This document shows positions 16,216-24,362 of a stretch of DNA of 33,065 nt, in pieces (the first letter of the stretch is position 1; the number at the start of each line of letters is the position of its first letter). Under the pieces are notes generated by a model. The model saw only the letters and a program-made list of their open reading frames with translations, was not told where the DNA came from and ran no database searches. A program made the position numbers and the translations under genes. Source of the stretch: Streptomyces sp. NK15101 (GTDB taxonomy: Bacteria > Actinomycetota > Actinomycetes > Streptomycetales > Streptomycetaceae); the NCBI RefSeq assembly GCF_020400725.1, contig NZ_JAINVG010000085.1:1-33065 (forward strand), given 5' to 3'.

Positions 16216-17108
16216 CGACGTCGCTCACCACGCCGGGGCCGGACGAGCCGGCCCCGCTCCGCCCCGGCCGCAAGCTGGGCCCCATCGCCGCCACCGTCGG
16301 CAGCTCCCACCGGGCCTGGCTGGAGCCCACCCGCGCGCGTTACCTGGCCAGCGGCCGCACCCTCAGCGACCTCAGCTTCCACGTCCTGCTGGCCAAGTCC
16401 AAGCTCTCCGAACTCCTGCGCGGCGTGGGCCACTACCCGCGCTGGGAGGTCATCCACAGCCTCGCCGGAGAGCTGGGCATCCCCAACTGGCCGCTGCACC
16501 GGCTGTGGAAGCAGGCGGCCCTGGACGCCGGAAAGACCCGCGACTGGGTCGACCGGTCCACCGACAACACGGTCCAGACCGCCCCGTCCGGGCCGCCCCT
16601 GGAACACGGCGCGCTGCGCGCGATCGTCGCGGACGGCTACCGCCGCTACGCCGGCGCCTTCCTGCCCGACGAGGCCCGCGACGCCGCCGTCGAGGACACC
16701 TTCGCCATCCTGTGGCTGTCCTTCGGAGACGCCCTCGCCAGCCCCGACACCCGCCGCTACGCCTGGGACATCCTGCGGGCCACCGTCAAAGCCAAGGCCG
16801 ACCACCGCGACCACCGGCCCCTGCTGGCCGAGGCGGCCTTCGACACCGTCGCTCTACGCGAGCAGACCTCTCCCGAAGGCGAGATGGCGCAGCTGTCCGA
16901 GAGCCTGGAGCTGTTCACGGCCATCAGCCGGCTCCCCGACGCCCAGCTCGACGTCATGGTGCTGCGACGCCTGTGCGGGTTCACCACCGAGAAGGTCTCC
17001 GACCTCCTCGGCCTCCCCCTGGCCGCCGTCCGATCCAACGAGCGTCACGCCGTCCGATTCCTGGAAGAAACCATCGAGCTGCTCGACACCGGAGGAACCA
17101 CCCCATGA
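16212..17108 (+). CDS. HTH-sigma-like fusion regulator
   Basis: This 298-residue DNA-binding protein appears to have two parts. Residues 35-110 look like an XRE-type helix-turn-helix segment (LSDLSFHVLLAKSKLSELLR, then YPRWEVIHSLAGELGIPNWP). Residues 140-290 resemble an ECF-type sigma factor: a degenerate region 2 (AAVEDTFAILWLSFGDAL), then a clear region 4 with ISRLPDAQLDVMVLRRLCGF and the recognition turn TTEKVSDLLGLPLAAVRSNE. The GTG overlaps the previous stop and has AAGGAGG upstream. Whether it truly recruits RNA polymerase or is a sigma-derived repressor cannot be told. Confidence 0.75.
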   Translation: MTTSLTTPGPDEPAPLRPGRKLGPIAATVGSSHRAWLEPTRARYLASGRTLSDLSFHVLLAKSKLSELLRGVGHYPRWEVIHSLAGELGIPNWPLHRLWKQAALDAGKTRDWVDRSTDNTVQTAPSGPPLEHGALRAIVADGYRRYAGAFLPDEARDAAVEDTFAILWLSFGDALASPDTRRYAWDILRATVKAKADHRDHRPLLAEAAFDTVALREQTSPEGEMAQLSESLELFTAISRLPDAQLDVMVLRRLCGFTTEKVSDLLGLPLAAVRSNERHAVRFLEETIELLDTGGTTP

Positions 17109-17923
17109 CCAAGCTCGACGACATCCTCTCCAGGGCGCTGCTCGTGCAAGACCGCGCCGCCCCCCGAGACACCGTCCCGCCCCGCGAGCCCGAGCCGACC
17201 GTCCACCCGCCCGTCACCCCCGGCCAGATGCCGGCGGCATCGGCCGCCGCGGCCGAGGACCTGCGCGCCCTGTGCGAGGCCCTCGTCCGCCACACCCCCG
17301 CCACGGCGGTCTCCGCCTTCGTCACCGACCAGGTGCCCGAACCCCGCAGCGCCCTGGTCCTGGCGTGCGTCCTGCAGCTGACGGACACCGACGACGCCGC
17401 CAGATTCTGGTGGCAGTACGCGGCAGGCGCCGGCCAGCCCGGCGCCGCGTACTGCCTCTACCTGCACCACCTCGCCCTCGGTGAGACGCACACGGCCCGC
17501 TGGTGGCACACCCAGACCCACGAGGACAAGCCACCGGCCCGGCACGCGTGGACCACGGTCCACTGGAACAACAAGCCGCTCGTCCTGCGCCACGAGGACC
17601 ACGCCTCCACCACCACGATCGTTCGGGTGCTGCGCAATCTGGCACAACACGTCAGCCGGCCCCGCTCCGCCGTCGTCACCGAGCTGATGAAATACATGCC
17701 CACCGCCGTCGCCGTCGGCTACCTCCGCGAACCCGAAAGCGAGCTGCCCCTGCCCGGCCCATCCTTCGCCCGCGAGGTCCAGGCGCTGCTGGACGAAGCC
17801 ATCGACCGGCTGGACCACCCCGCCGACCGGCCGGGACCCCCCGGCGACCGCCCGGCCCCGCGAAGGAACACGGGCCACCGCGTACCGGCCGCCCGCGAGA
17901 CCGACGAGGCCGCAACCCGCTGA
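17105..17923 (+). CDS. hypothetical protein with Sel1/TPR-like helices
   Basis: This 272-residue protein overlaps the preceding regulator by ATGA and has GGAGGA 8 bases upstream, so the two are translationally coupled. After a Pro-rich linker (residues 20-45) it is mostly helical. The segment DDAARFWWQYAAGAGQPGAA then YCLYLHHLALGETHTARWWH resembles Sel1/TPR repeats. A lower-complexity Pro/Arg tail closes the protein. No catalytic motif is seen. Being last in an operon with a sigma-like regulator and a small membrane protein, it may be the regulator's partner or antagonist; this is inference. Confidence 0.7.
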   Translation: MTKLDDILSRALLVQDRAAPRDTVPPREPEPTVHPPVTPGQMPAASAAAAEDLRALCEALVRHTPATAVSAFVTDQVPEPRSALVLACVLQLTDTDDAARFWWQYAAGAGQPGAAYCLYLHHLALGETHTARWWHTQTHEDKPPARHAWTTVHWNNKPLVLRHEDHASTTTIVRVLRNLAQHVSRPRSAVVTELMKYMPTAVAVGYLREPESELPLPGPSFAREVQALLDEAIDRLDHPADRPGPPGDRPAPRRNTGHRVPAARETDEAATR

Positions 17924-18111
17924 ACCGCGCCGGCGGCGTCCTCCGGCCGGAGCGCTCGGACAGGACGCCGGCGGCGGGGAGCGCGGGGCGGACGGAGCCA
18001 CCGAGCAGGCCGGGGCGACGACGGGCGGCGTCGAGGGGCACCGGGTACGGACCGTGACCGCCCGCCGCGGTCTGCGCACGTCGGCCTCTCGGCCTCCGCC
18101 CGGCACGCGAA

Positions 18112-18135
18112 GGGGGTTCGGTTTCCCGAACCCCC
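18112..18135. terminator. hairpin between the regulator operon and the ABC operon
   Basis: GGGGGTTCGG (18112-18121) and CCGAACCCCC (18126-18135) form a perfect 10-bp stem with a 4-base loop. A partly alternative CCCCC-GGTTC-GGGGG hairpin follows immediately. It could end transcription of the upstream operon; because it is only about 55 bases from the ABC start, it may also act as an attenuator-like leader structure. Confidence 0.6.
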
Positions 18136-18189
18136 GGTTCGGGGGCGGGCACCATCGCCCGCCGCCCCCGGTCCGCCGAGGATGAGTAC

Positions 18190-18942
18190 ATGATCGAAAC
18201 GGCGAGGGACAGCAGGACGGGAACCGTCGCGCGGGCGGAGGACCTGCGCCGCGTGTACGGGCGGGGCGCCGCGGCCGTACGGGCGCTGAACGGCGTGTCG
18301 GTGGCGCTCGCACCCGGCACGTTCACGGCGGTGATGGGGCCGTCCGGCTCCGGCAAGACCACCTTGCTGCACTGCCTCGCCGGGATGGACCGGCCCACCG
18401 GCGGCTCCGTCTGGTGGGGCGGTACCGAGATCTCCCGGCTGTCCGAACGACGGCTGGCGGAACTGCGGCGCAGCCGGGTCGGGTTCGTGTTCCAGGCGTT
18501 CAACCTGATGCCGGCGATGACCGTCGCCCAGAACGTCGAGCTCCCCGGCCGGCTGGCCGGCCGGCGTCCCGACCGGGGCCGGGTGCTGGACGCGCTCGCC
18601 CGGGTGGGGCTGGCCGGGCGCGAACGGCACAGGCCCGGACAGCTGTCGGGCGGGCAGCAGCAGCGGGTGGCCATCGCCCGGGCGATGGTCTCCCGCCCGC
18701 CCGTGCTCTTCGCCGACGAGCCGACCGGCGCGCTCGACCGGGCCACCGGCCACGAGATCCTCGCCCTGCTGCGCGCCGGGGTGCACCAGGAGGGGCAGAC
18801 CTGCGTGATGGTGACCCACGACCCGGTCGCCGCCGGATACGCGGACCGGGTGCTGCTGCTCGCCGACGGCGTGCTGGTGGACGAGCTCGACCGGCCTTCC
18901 GCCGCCCAGGTGGGCGAACGCCTGAGCCGGCTGGGTGGGTGA
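18190..18942 (+). CDS. ABC transporter ATP-binding protein (MacB/LolD type)
   Basis: This 250-residue ATPase energises the adjacent FtsX-type permease. The Walker A motif GPSGSGKTT is at residues 50-58, the Q-loop at VGFVFQAFNLMPAMTVAQNV, the signature at LSGGQQQRVAIARAMV, Walker B at VLFADEPTGALD, and the switch histidine at CVMVTHDP. The FNLMPAMTVAQNVELP form of the Q-loop is typical of the exporter ATPases paired with FtsX permeases. The stop overlaps the permease start in GTGA. Together with the kinase downstream, this is the layout of a peptide- or antibiotic-responsive export module. Confidence 0.93.
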   Translation: MIETARDSRTGTVARAEDLRRVYGRGAAAVRALNGVSVALAPGTFTAVMGPSGSGKTTLLHCLAGMDRPTGGSVWWGGTEISRLSERRLAELRRSRVGFVFQAFNLMPAMTVAQNVELPGRLAGRRPDRGRVLDALARVGLAGRERHRPGQLSGGQQQRVAIARAMVSRPPVLFADEPTGALDRATGHEILALLRAGVHQEGQTCVMVTHDPVAAGYADRVLLLADGVLVDELDRPSAAQVGERLSRLGG

Positions 18943-20330
18943 GCCCGATGGTCACGCTCGTCCTCGGACCGCTGCGCCGGCGCCCGACCTCCTTCGTCGG
19001 CCTGGCCGTCGCGCTCTTCCTGGCCGTCGCCACCGTCACGATGTTCGGCCTGCTGTTCGCCGCCGACCTCACCGCCGACCTCACTGCCGGGGAAGACGTC
19101 CGGGAGGCGGATGCCGGGCCCGGACTGGCGGTGATCGCGGGCGCGTTCGGGGAGATCGCCGTCCTGGTCGCCTTCTTCGTCGTCGTGAACGCGCTCGGCT
19201 TCGCCCTCCGGCAGCAGCACCGTGAACTCGCCCTGCTGCGCACCATCGCGGCGACACCCCGCCAAACACGGCGGCTGGTCCGTGGCCAGGTCGTCGCGAC
19301 GACGCTGGTGGTCGCCGCGCCGGCATGGGCCGCCGGCGCGGCCGCGGCGAGCCGCTTCCTCACCGAGCTCCAGCGGCGGGACATGGCCGCGCCGGGCCTG
19401 CGCGTGCCGGAGACCCTCCTGCCGATGCTGGTGGCACTGGCCGCCACCCTCGTCGTCGGCCTGGCCGCCTCGGCCGTCGCCGCCCGGCGGATCTCCCGGG
19501 TCGCGCCTGCGGCCGCCCTCACCGCGAGTGCGACCGAGCACGGGAGGACGGGGGCGCCGCGCCTGCTCGCCGGTGTCGGCGCGCTGGTGGGCGGCGGCCT
19601 GCTGCTGCGGCTGGCGGCGACGCGGCCGCTGGAGCAGGCGGACAGGGCGGGGCAGGCGGCACTGCTCGGTTCGCTGGTGCTGCTGGTCGCGGTCGCCCTG
19701 CTCGGGCCGCTCGCGGCGCGTCCGCCGGCGGCCGCGTCGGGCGCGCCGCTCCGGGTCCTGGCGCCCGGTGCGGGGTGGCTGGCCGACGCCAACCTGCGCG
19801 GGTACGCGCGGCGGCTCTCCTCCGCCGTCGTGCCCATCGCGCTGCTCGTGGGCCTGTCGGGCACCATGTCGATCATGACGAGCACCGCCGGGAGCGCTAA
19901 GGGCACGACGGCGACAAGCGTCACCTCGACCACCGACGTCTGGCTGCGCCAGAGCGAGCTGGCCCTGCTGGCCTGCTTCGCGGCCGTCTCCACGGTCAAC
20001 ACCCTGGTCGCCGTGACCGCGGGCCGGCGCCGCGAGTTCGCCCTGCTGCGGCTGGTGGGCGCGACCTCGTCGCAGCTGCTGCGCATGCTGACCCTGGAAG
20101 CGGTGCTGACCACGGTGGTGGGCGTGCTGCTCGGCGCCACGGTCGCGGGAGCCGCGTCCGCCGCGTTCAGTACGGCGGTGACCGGCTCGGCGGTTCCGAC
20201 CGTCCCGATGGCCGACTGCGGATGGATCGTGGCGGGTGCCGCGGCGCTGACGGTCCCGGTCATCCTTGTCACGGGGGTGCGGGCGGTCCGCGGCCCGGCG
20301 ACGGAACAGGTGGGCGGCGGCGGTGACTGA
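18939..20330 (+). CDS. FtsX-like ABC transporter permease
   Basis: This 463-residue permease has two FtsX domains. The first (about residues 60-190) contains GFALRQQHRELALLRTIAAT; the second (about 330-455) contains AVTAGRRREFALLRLVGATS. Both match the conserved loop in which E-x-A-L-L-R-x-I/V-G/A-A-T precedes the domain's last helices. Hydrophobic segments suggest about eight membrane helices, fewer than the ten of long bacitracin-type permeases. The GTG at 18939 overlaps the ATPase stop; an ATG three codons later is an alternative. The stop lies inside the next gene, so ATPase, permease and kinase form one transcript. Substrate unknown. Confidence 0.9.
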   Translation: MSPMVTLVLGPLRRRPTSFVGLAVALFLAVATVTMFGLLFAADLTADLTAGEDVREADAGPGLAVIAGAFGEIAVLVAFFVVVNALGFALRQQHRELALLRTIAATPRQTRRLVRGQVVATTLVVAAPAWAAGAAAASRFLTELQRRDMAAPGLRVPETLLPMLVALAATLVVGLAASAVAARRISRVAPAAALTASATEHGRTGAPRLLAGVGALVGGGLLLRLAATRPLEQADRAGQAALLGSLVLLVAVALLGPLAARPPAAASGAPLRVLAPGAGWLADANLRGYARRLSSAVVPIALLVGLSGTMSIMTSTAGSAKGTTATSVTSTTDVWLRQSELALLACFAAVSTVNTLVAVTAGRRREFALLRLVGATSSQLLRMLTLEAVLTTVVGVLLGATVAGAASAAFSTAVTGSAVPTVPMADCGWIVAGAAALTVPVILVTGVRAVRGPATEQVGGGGD

Positions 20331-21615
20331 GCACAGCGGGGCGTCCTCTCCCGGGGGCGCGGGCGAGAGGGAGGCCCGCGAGGCGACGGCGGCGGCCGAG
20401 CGGCGCTCCTGGTTCTCCGTCGGGGGCGGCGAATGGCTCTTCGCCGTCGTGGGCCTGCCGCTCGCGCTGCTGTGCGGCGGTTACGCGATCGCCGTCCTGT
20501 ACGCGGGAGCACTGCTGTCGCTCACCGTGCTGGGCCTGCCCTTCGTGGTCGTCGCGCTGCTGGGCGCGCGCGGTCTCGGCACGCTGCACCGGCGGCTCGT
20601 CGGCGGGTTGCTGGGGGAGCGGATCGAGGCGCCGGCCGGGCCCGCCCGCCCCACGGGGCCGGTCGCCCGAGGCCGTGCCGTGCTGACCGACCCGGTCGGC
20701 TGGCGGATCCTGCTCTACCTGCTGCTGCGGCTGCCGCTCGGCGTCCTGGGGTTCGTCGCCGCGGTCGCGCTTCCTCTCGGCTGCGGCTGGCTGATCGGGT
20801 TTCCGCTCTGGGTCCGGCTCCTGGAGCCGGAGCCGCGGCCGTTCGGCTGGACGGACGCCGTCTCCGTACCGTCGGCTCTTCTGCTGCTCGCCGCGGTGCC
20901 CGGTGCCATCAGGACCCTGAGCGGTGCGAACCGGCGGCTCGCCGGACTGCTGCTCGGTCCCGCCCCCGCCCAGCAGCGGGTCAGGAGGCTGGAGACGGCC
21001 CGCGCCGTCCTGCTCGCGGAGAACACCGACCGGCTGCACCGCCTGGAGCGCGACCTGCACGACGGGACCCAGGCCCGGCTGGTCGCCCTGGCCATCACCC
21101 TCTCCCTGGCCGACGACGCGCTCGCCCCCGCCGCGGGCCCGGACCCGGGACGGGCACGCGACCTGGTGGAGCGCGCCCGCGGCCAGACCGACGACACCAT
21201 CGCCGAACTGCGGGGACTCACCCGGGGCATTCGGCCGGTGGCGCTCGACGGTGGCCTCGCCCAGGCGCTGCCCGGCCTGACCGCCACCTCCCCGGTGCCG
21301 GTCGCCGTCCACCTCGACCTGCGGGAACACCCGGAACCGGCGATCGAGCGGGCCGTCTACTTCTGCGCCGCCGAACTGCTCACCAATGTCGCCAGACACA
21401 GCGGTGCGCGCTCGGCCGAACTCGGGGCGAGCGTGTCCGGCGGGCGGGTCCGCCTGACCGTCCGCGACGACGGGCGCGGCGGTGCGGCGCCCGGCGTCGG
21501 CACCGGCCTGAACGGCCTGGCCGAGCGACTGGCGGCGGTGGACGGCGTCCTGACCGTCGACAGTCCGCCCGGCGGCCCCACCACGGTCACCGCCGAACTG
21601 CCGGCGCGCCTGTGA
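20323..21615 (+). CDS. NarL-type sensor histidine kinase
   Basis: This 430-residue sensor has membrane segments in two pairs (about 38-82 and 127-195), which is the DUF-type sensor region common in Streptomyces. The HisKA_3 dimerisation helix holds the phosphoacceptor H246 in RLERDLHDGTQARLV. The ATPase domain follows, with CAAELLTNVARHSGA (N-box) and DDGRGGAAPGVGTGLNGLAE (G-boxes). The GTG lies inside the end of the permease gene, so translation is coupled. The matching LuxR-type response regulator is encoded convergently 7 bases beyond the stop rather than in tandem. Confidence 0.92.
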   Translation: MTEHSGASSPGGAGEREAREATAAAERRSWFSVGGGEWLFAVVGLPLALLCGGYAIAVLYAGALLSLTVLGLPFVVVALLGARGLGTLHRRLVGGLLGERIEAPAGPARPTGPVARGRAVLTDPVGWRILLYLLLRLPLGVLGFVAAVALPLGCGWLIGFPLWVRLLEPEPRPFGWTDAVSVPSALLLLAAVPGAIRTLSGANRRLAGLLLGPAPAQQRVRRLETARAVLLAENTDRLHRLERDLHDGTQARLVALAITLSLADDALAPAAGPDPGRARDLVERARGQTDDTIAELRGLTRGIRPVALDGGLAQALPGLTATSPVPVAVHLDLREHPEPAIERAVYFCAAELLTNVARHSGARSAELGASVSGGRVRLTVRDDGRGGAAPGVGTGLNGLAERLAAVDGVLTVDSPPGGPTTVTAELPARL

Positions 21616-21622
21616 GAGGCGC

Positions 21623-22297
21623 TCAGCCGGCGCTCTCCGCCAGGTACGTCAGGACGGCCTTCACACGCCGGTTGTCGGTGTCCGTCGCCCGCAGGCCGAA
21701 CTTCAGGAAGACGGCGGCGACATGCTTCTCCACCGCCCGCTCCGACACCACCAGCGACGCGGCGATGGAGCGGTTGGAACGACCCTGGGCCATCAGCTCC
21801 AGCACCTCGCGCTCGCGCCCCGTCAGCGTGTCCACCCGGCCGCGCCGCCCACCCCGCACCAGCCCGGTGACCACCTCCGGGTCGAGCGCCGTGCCCCCGT
21901 CGGCGACCCGGTGCAGCGCCTCCACGAACTCGTCGGTGCGGGCGACGCGTTCCTTCAGCAGATACCCGACGCCCGCCGCTCCGTCCGCCAGCAGCCGGGA
22001 GGCCCAGACGGTCTCGATGTGCTGGGAGAAGACCAGGATGCCGACCTCGGGGGTCCGTGCCCGGATCTCGACGGCGGCACGAATGCCCTCGTCGGTGTGG
22101 GTGGGCGGCATCCGGATGTCCACCACGGCCACGTCGGGCCGGTGCTCGTCGACCGAGGCGACCAGTTCGGGTGCCGTCCCGGCGGTGGCCACCACCCGGC
22201 ATCCACGGGCGCCGAGCAACTCGACCATGCCGTCCCGCAGGACGACGGAGTCCTCGGCCAGCACCACGCGCAGCTGTCTGTCGATCACGAAGCCCAT
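21623..22297 (-). CDS. NarL/LuxR-type response regulator
   Basis: This 224-residue regulator has a receiver domain at residues 8-125, with acidic pocket AEDS, phosphoacceptor D60 in VAVVDIRMPPTH and conserved Lys in GYLLKERV. A LuxR-type DNA-binding domain follows (LTGREREVLELMAQGRSN, then SERAVEKHVAAVFLKFGL). It is the natural partner of the convergent histidine kinase. The ATG at 22297 is where family similarity starts, but no ribosome site is visible there; a GTG three codons later is an alternative. It probably controls the ABC operon. Confidence 0.9.
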   Translation of the reverse strand: MGFVIDRQLRVVLAEDSVVLRDGMVELLGARGCRVVATAGTAPELVASVDEHRPDVAVVDIRMPPTHTDEGIRAAVEIRARTPEVGILVFSQHIETVWASRLLADGAAGVGYLLKERVARTDEFVEALHRVADGGTALDPEVVTGLVRGGRRGRVDTLTGREREVLELMAQGRSNRSIAASLVVSERAVEKHVAAVFLKFGLRATDTDNRRVKAVLTYLAESAG

Positions 22298-22402
22298 TAT
22301 CGGGCCGGGCCTCGGCCTACCGCCTGAGGCGGTTGAAGCAGCGGCCGATGACGTGGTGGCACCGGCCGAAGCCGGGTGGACGCCCGCCGCGTGTGCCACG
22401 GT

Positions 22403-22663
22403 TCAGCCGACCGAGCACTGGAGAATGCGGCCCGTGCTCCCAGTGGGTCGAAGAGCATGGCGCTTTGTGGCGTCGGGGAGGAGCAGGAGCAGGCTGGTGG
22501 GTGCGGTGATCGGCAGGAACCAGACGGCCGCGAAGCTGCTGTCTGCGGTCGCGGAGGCGAACACCACGGGAAGCGCCGCCGCGGCCACCAGGCCGAGGTG
22601 GACCAGTGAGGCGGGGTTGGCGAACGTGAGCCGGACGAGTGTGCGGGGGCGGCCCTCTCGCAT
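22403..22663 (-). CDS. SCO4225-like small membrane protein, probably shortened
   Basis: This 86-residue protein has AGGAGGA ahead of its ATG. Two hydrophobic stretches are seen: ASLVHLGLVAAAALPVVFAS (about 17-36) and AAVWFLPITAPTSLLLLLP (about 43-61). The AVW-x-x-x-x-TAP-x-SLL motif is shared with Streptomyces SCO4225-type membrane proteins, which usually continue through another pair of helices. Here the hydrophobic part stops after LLLLLP and the last 25 residues look out of frame, so a frameshift near 22475 is likely. The upstream promoter region is short. Confidence 0.6.
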   Translation of the reverse strand: MREGRPRTLVRLTFANPASLVHLGLVAAAALPVVFASATADSSFAAVWFLPITAPTSLLLLLPDATKRHALRPTGSTGRILQCSVG

Positions 22664-22753
22664 GATCGATTCCTCCTGGGCGGATCGGTTCCGTCGTGTC
22701 GACGACGGTTCCATCGTGCGGTGGGGCGGCCCCCGGTGCCTGAGCGGCGCTGC

Positions 22754-22924
22754 TCAAACCGTTGTGGGGGCCTGCGCGTTGCGGGCCGCATAGCCGATCA
22801 CGGCGACGGCCGCCGCGAGGGCGACGACGGCGGTCGGGGTGCGCGCCGGTCGCGTACGACCCCTGCGCGCTCGCGTGGAAGGGCTTCTTCCTGCCGGCAT
22901 CTGCTGAAGTACGGCCATCTCCAT
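22754..22924 (-). CDS. short single-pass membrane peptide
   Basis: This 56-residue product starts MEMAVLQQMPAGRSPSTRA, continues with an arginine-rich stretch and ends with one hydrophobic helix, TAVVALAAAVAVIGYAARNA. A GAAGGG site precedes the ATG at 22924; a second ATG two codons on is possible. Small basic peptides with a C-terminal helix are common in Streptomyces and mostly unstudied. It is on the same strand as its neighbours, but gaps of about 90 bases on each side leave operon membership open. Confidence 0.5.
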   Translation of the reverse strand: MEMAVLQQMPAGRSPSTRARRGRTRPARTPTAVVALAAAVAVIGYAARNAQAPTTV

Positions 22925-23013
22925 GCCGCCCTTCTCTCTCACCCGGCGAGATCTACGATCACGAGATTCACGCCCGTGGGGCGTCACCGCCCTCAGAGGT
23001 CACCCGGCAGGTC

Positions 23014-23646
23014 CTAGCCGTTGATCCTGTAATGGAGGGCTGTCTCGCCGGTCGCTTCGCCGAGCTGCCGTGCCATCTCTTCGACGATCAGGTCGGCGGC
23101 TTCCAGCGAAGCAGCGCCCTCGACGTATACGGCCCACGTACTCGCGAGCTCCCATGAGACCGAGATCAGAGCCGTTCCTGTACGGAAGGAGTGATCGCCC
23201 TCCGCCTCAGCCGACCCGCAGACAAGTGAGCGGGGTTGGAAGAGCGTCGCGTAGTCGATCCCAGGCAGCGCGGGCCAGCTGTTCCCGCTGGCGGTGCTGA
23301 TCGTGTGTTCCGCCTCGACGGGGCCGTGCGGACGCTCCCGGTCGGTGAGCTCGGCGGCATCCCGCGCGAAGTCGTAGGGCATGGGCTCGTTCCCGTCCAC
23401 CGCCCACGGCGCCGGGTACCTGGCGCGACACCCCGTGCACCGGGCAACGAGCGTCCCGATCTCCGGGTTCGTCATGATGCTGTAGTGCGACGGGGGCGGC
23501 GCGCGCATCGTGTGGCTGTTCGCGGTCGTCTCAAGCGCCGGCCATTCGGGGGAGCACTCGCATGGTCCGGTCTCCGCGAACGTCTCGTCACCAGGCGCCT
23601 CGTGGGTGTTCCCGAGGTTCTTGAAGAGTCTTCCAAGCGGCCGCAC
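23014..23646 (-). CDS. hypothetical protein with two Cys pairs
   Basis: This 210-residue protein starts at a GTG with the near-perfect ribosome site AAAGGAGG four bases upstream. It contains GPCECSPEW near residue 27 and ARCTGCRARYP near residue 68, which could together bind a metal. The second half is a mixed alpha/beta region: PALPGIDYATLFQPRSLVCG, GTALISVSWELASTWAVYVE and the helix LEAADLIVEEMARQLGEATG. I do not recognise the family. It lies 33 bases downstream of another unknown, frameshifted gene on the same strand and is probably cotranscribed with it. Confidence 0.7.
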   Translation of the reverse strand: MRPLGRLFKNLGNTHEAPGDETFAETGPCECSPEWPALETTANSHTMRAPPPSHYSIMTNPEIGTLVARCTGCRARYPAPWAVDGNEPMPYDFARDAAELTDRERPHGPVEAEHTISTASGNSWPALPGIDYATLFQPRSLVCGSAEAEGDHSFRTGTALISVSWELASTWAVYVEGAASLEAADLIVEEMARQLGEATGETALHYRING

Positions 23647-23679
23647 GAGGCCTCCTTTCGTGACCGCCCGACGCGTTGA

Positions 23680-24141
23680 TCACGCAGGCCCCATGAGCGG
23701 GACAGGCCACCCCTGAGGCAGGCCGCGCGGCTCTTGTCCCAGGGGTGCCCGCAACGTCGTCCGCAGGCGGAAGAGGCTCCACCTGGTGGACCTCCACCTT
23801 CTCGAACGGGTTCGAGTCGCCCAGCGACACCACCCAGACGAGATTCCTGTCGGCGTCCAGCCCCGTGCGAAGGAGCCCTCCGAGCCATGGGACCCATCGC
23901 CCCCGCACACGTAGCCGGAGCCGTCCGGCAGCTCGGCAGAGCAGTCGGGGTGAATGTCGTACGTGGTCATCCCTTCGGGATCGCCGTGCAGCAGCTCCTC
24001 CAGATCGAGCGGCGCTCCCAGATCGAACCACGACAGCGCGGCGGAATCGATTTCAAACACGCGTGCCGAACCGTCCGCCCGGTACAGCCCGTCCCGGGCC
24101 GGCACGTCTCCGGCTGCACACAGGTCGGTGATACGGCTCAT
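23680..24141 (-). pseudogene. hypothetical gene with an internal frameshift
   Basis: From the ATG at 24141 (preceded by GGGGAGGG) the frame reads DLCAAGDVPARDGLYRADGS, FEIDSAALSWFDLGAPLDLE and YDIHPDCSAELPDGSGYVCG up to about 23880. Coding character then moves to another frame, which continues RTGLDADRNLVWVVSLGDSN and PFEKVEVHQVEPLPPADD. Joining the frames requires a one-base change near 23875. The intact protein would be small and soluble with no family that I recognise. The shifted frame runs on into the next gene, so the original 3' end is uncertain. Either a real mutation or a sequencing error is possible. Confidence 0.6.
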
Positions 24142-24362
24142 TTCCCTCCCCTTCGTCTCCACTTGGCCTCGGGCCGCTCGTCGAGCCCCTCCCCATGGAA
24201 CCCGCGGAGCCGGTGACGGCGGGCGGTGAACCGGCGGTCGTCGCCGGGGAAGGCGCGCAGTCCTGCGGGACGACCGGTGTGGCCGCGGAACCCACTGCTC
24301 CGCAGAGGGACCAGTCGCCGGGAGGAACGGTTGAAAGCCCCTTGCTCATCGCCTTCGCTGCC

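Noticed and set aside
17676..20512. Long minus-strand frames opposite the ABC operon
   Set aside because: The plus strand shows complete Walker, signature and FtsX motifs. The minus frames are compositionally typical shadows.
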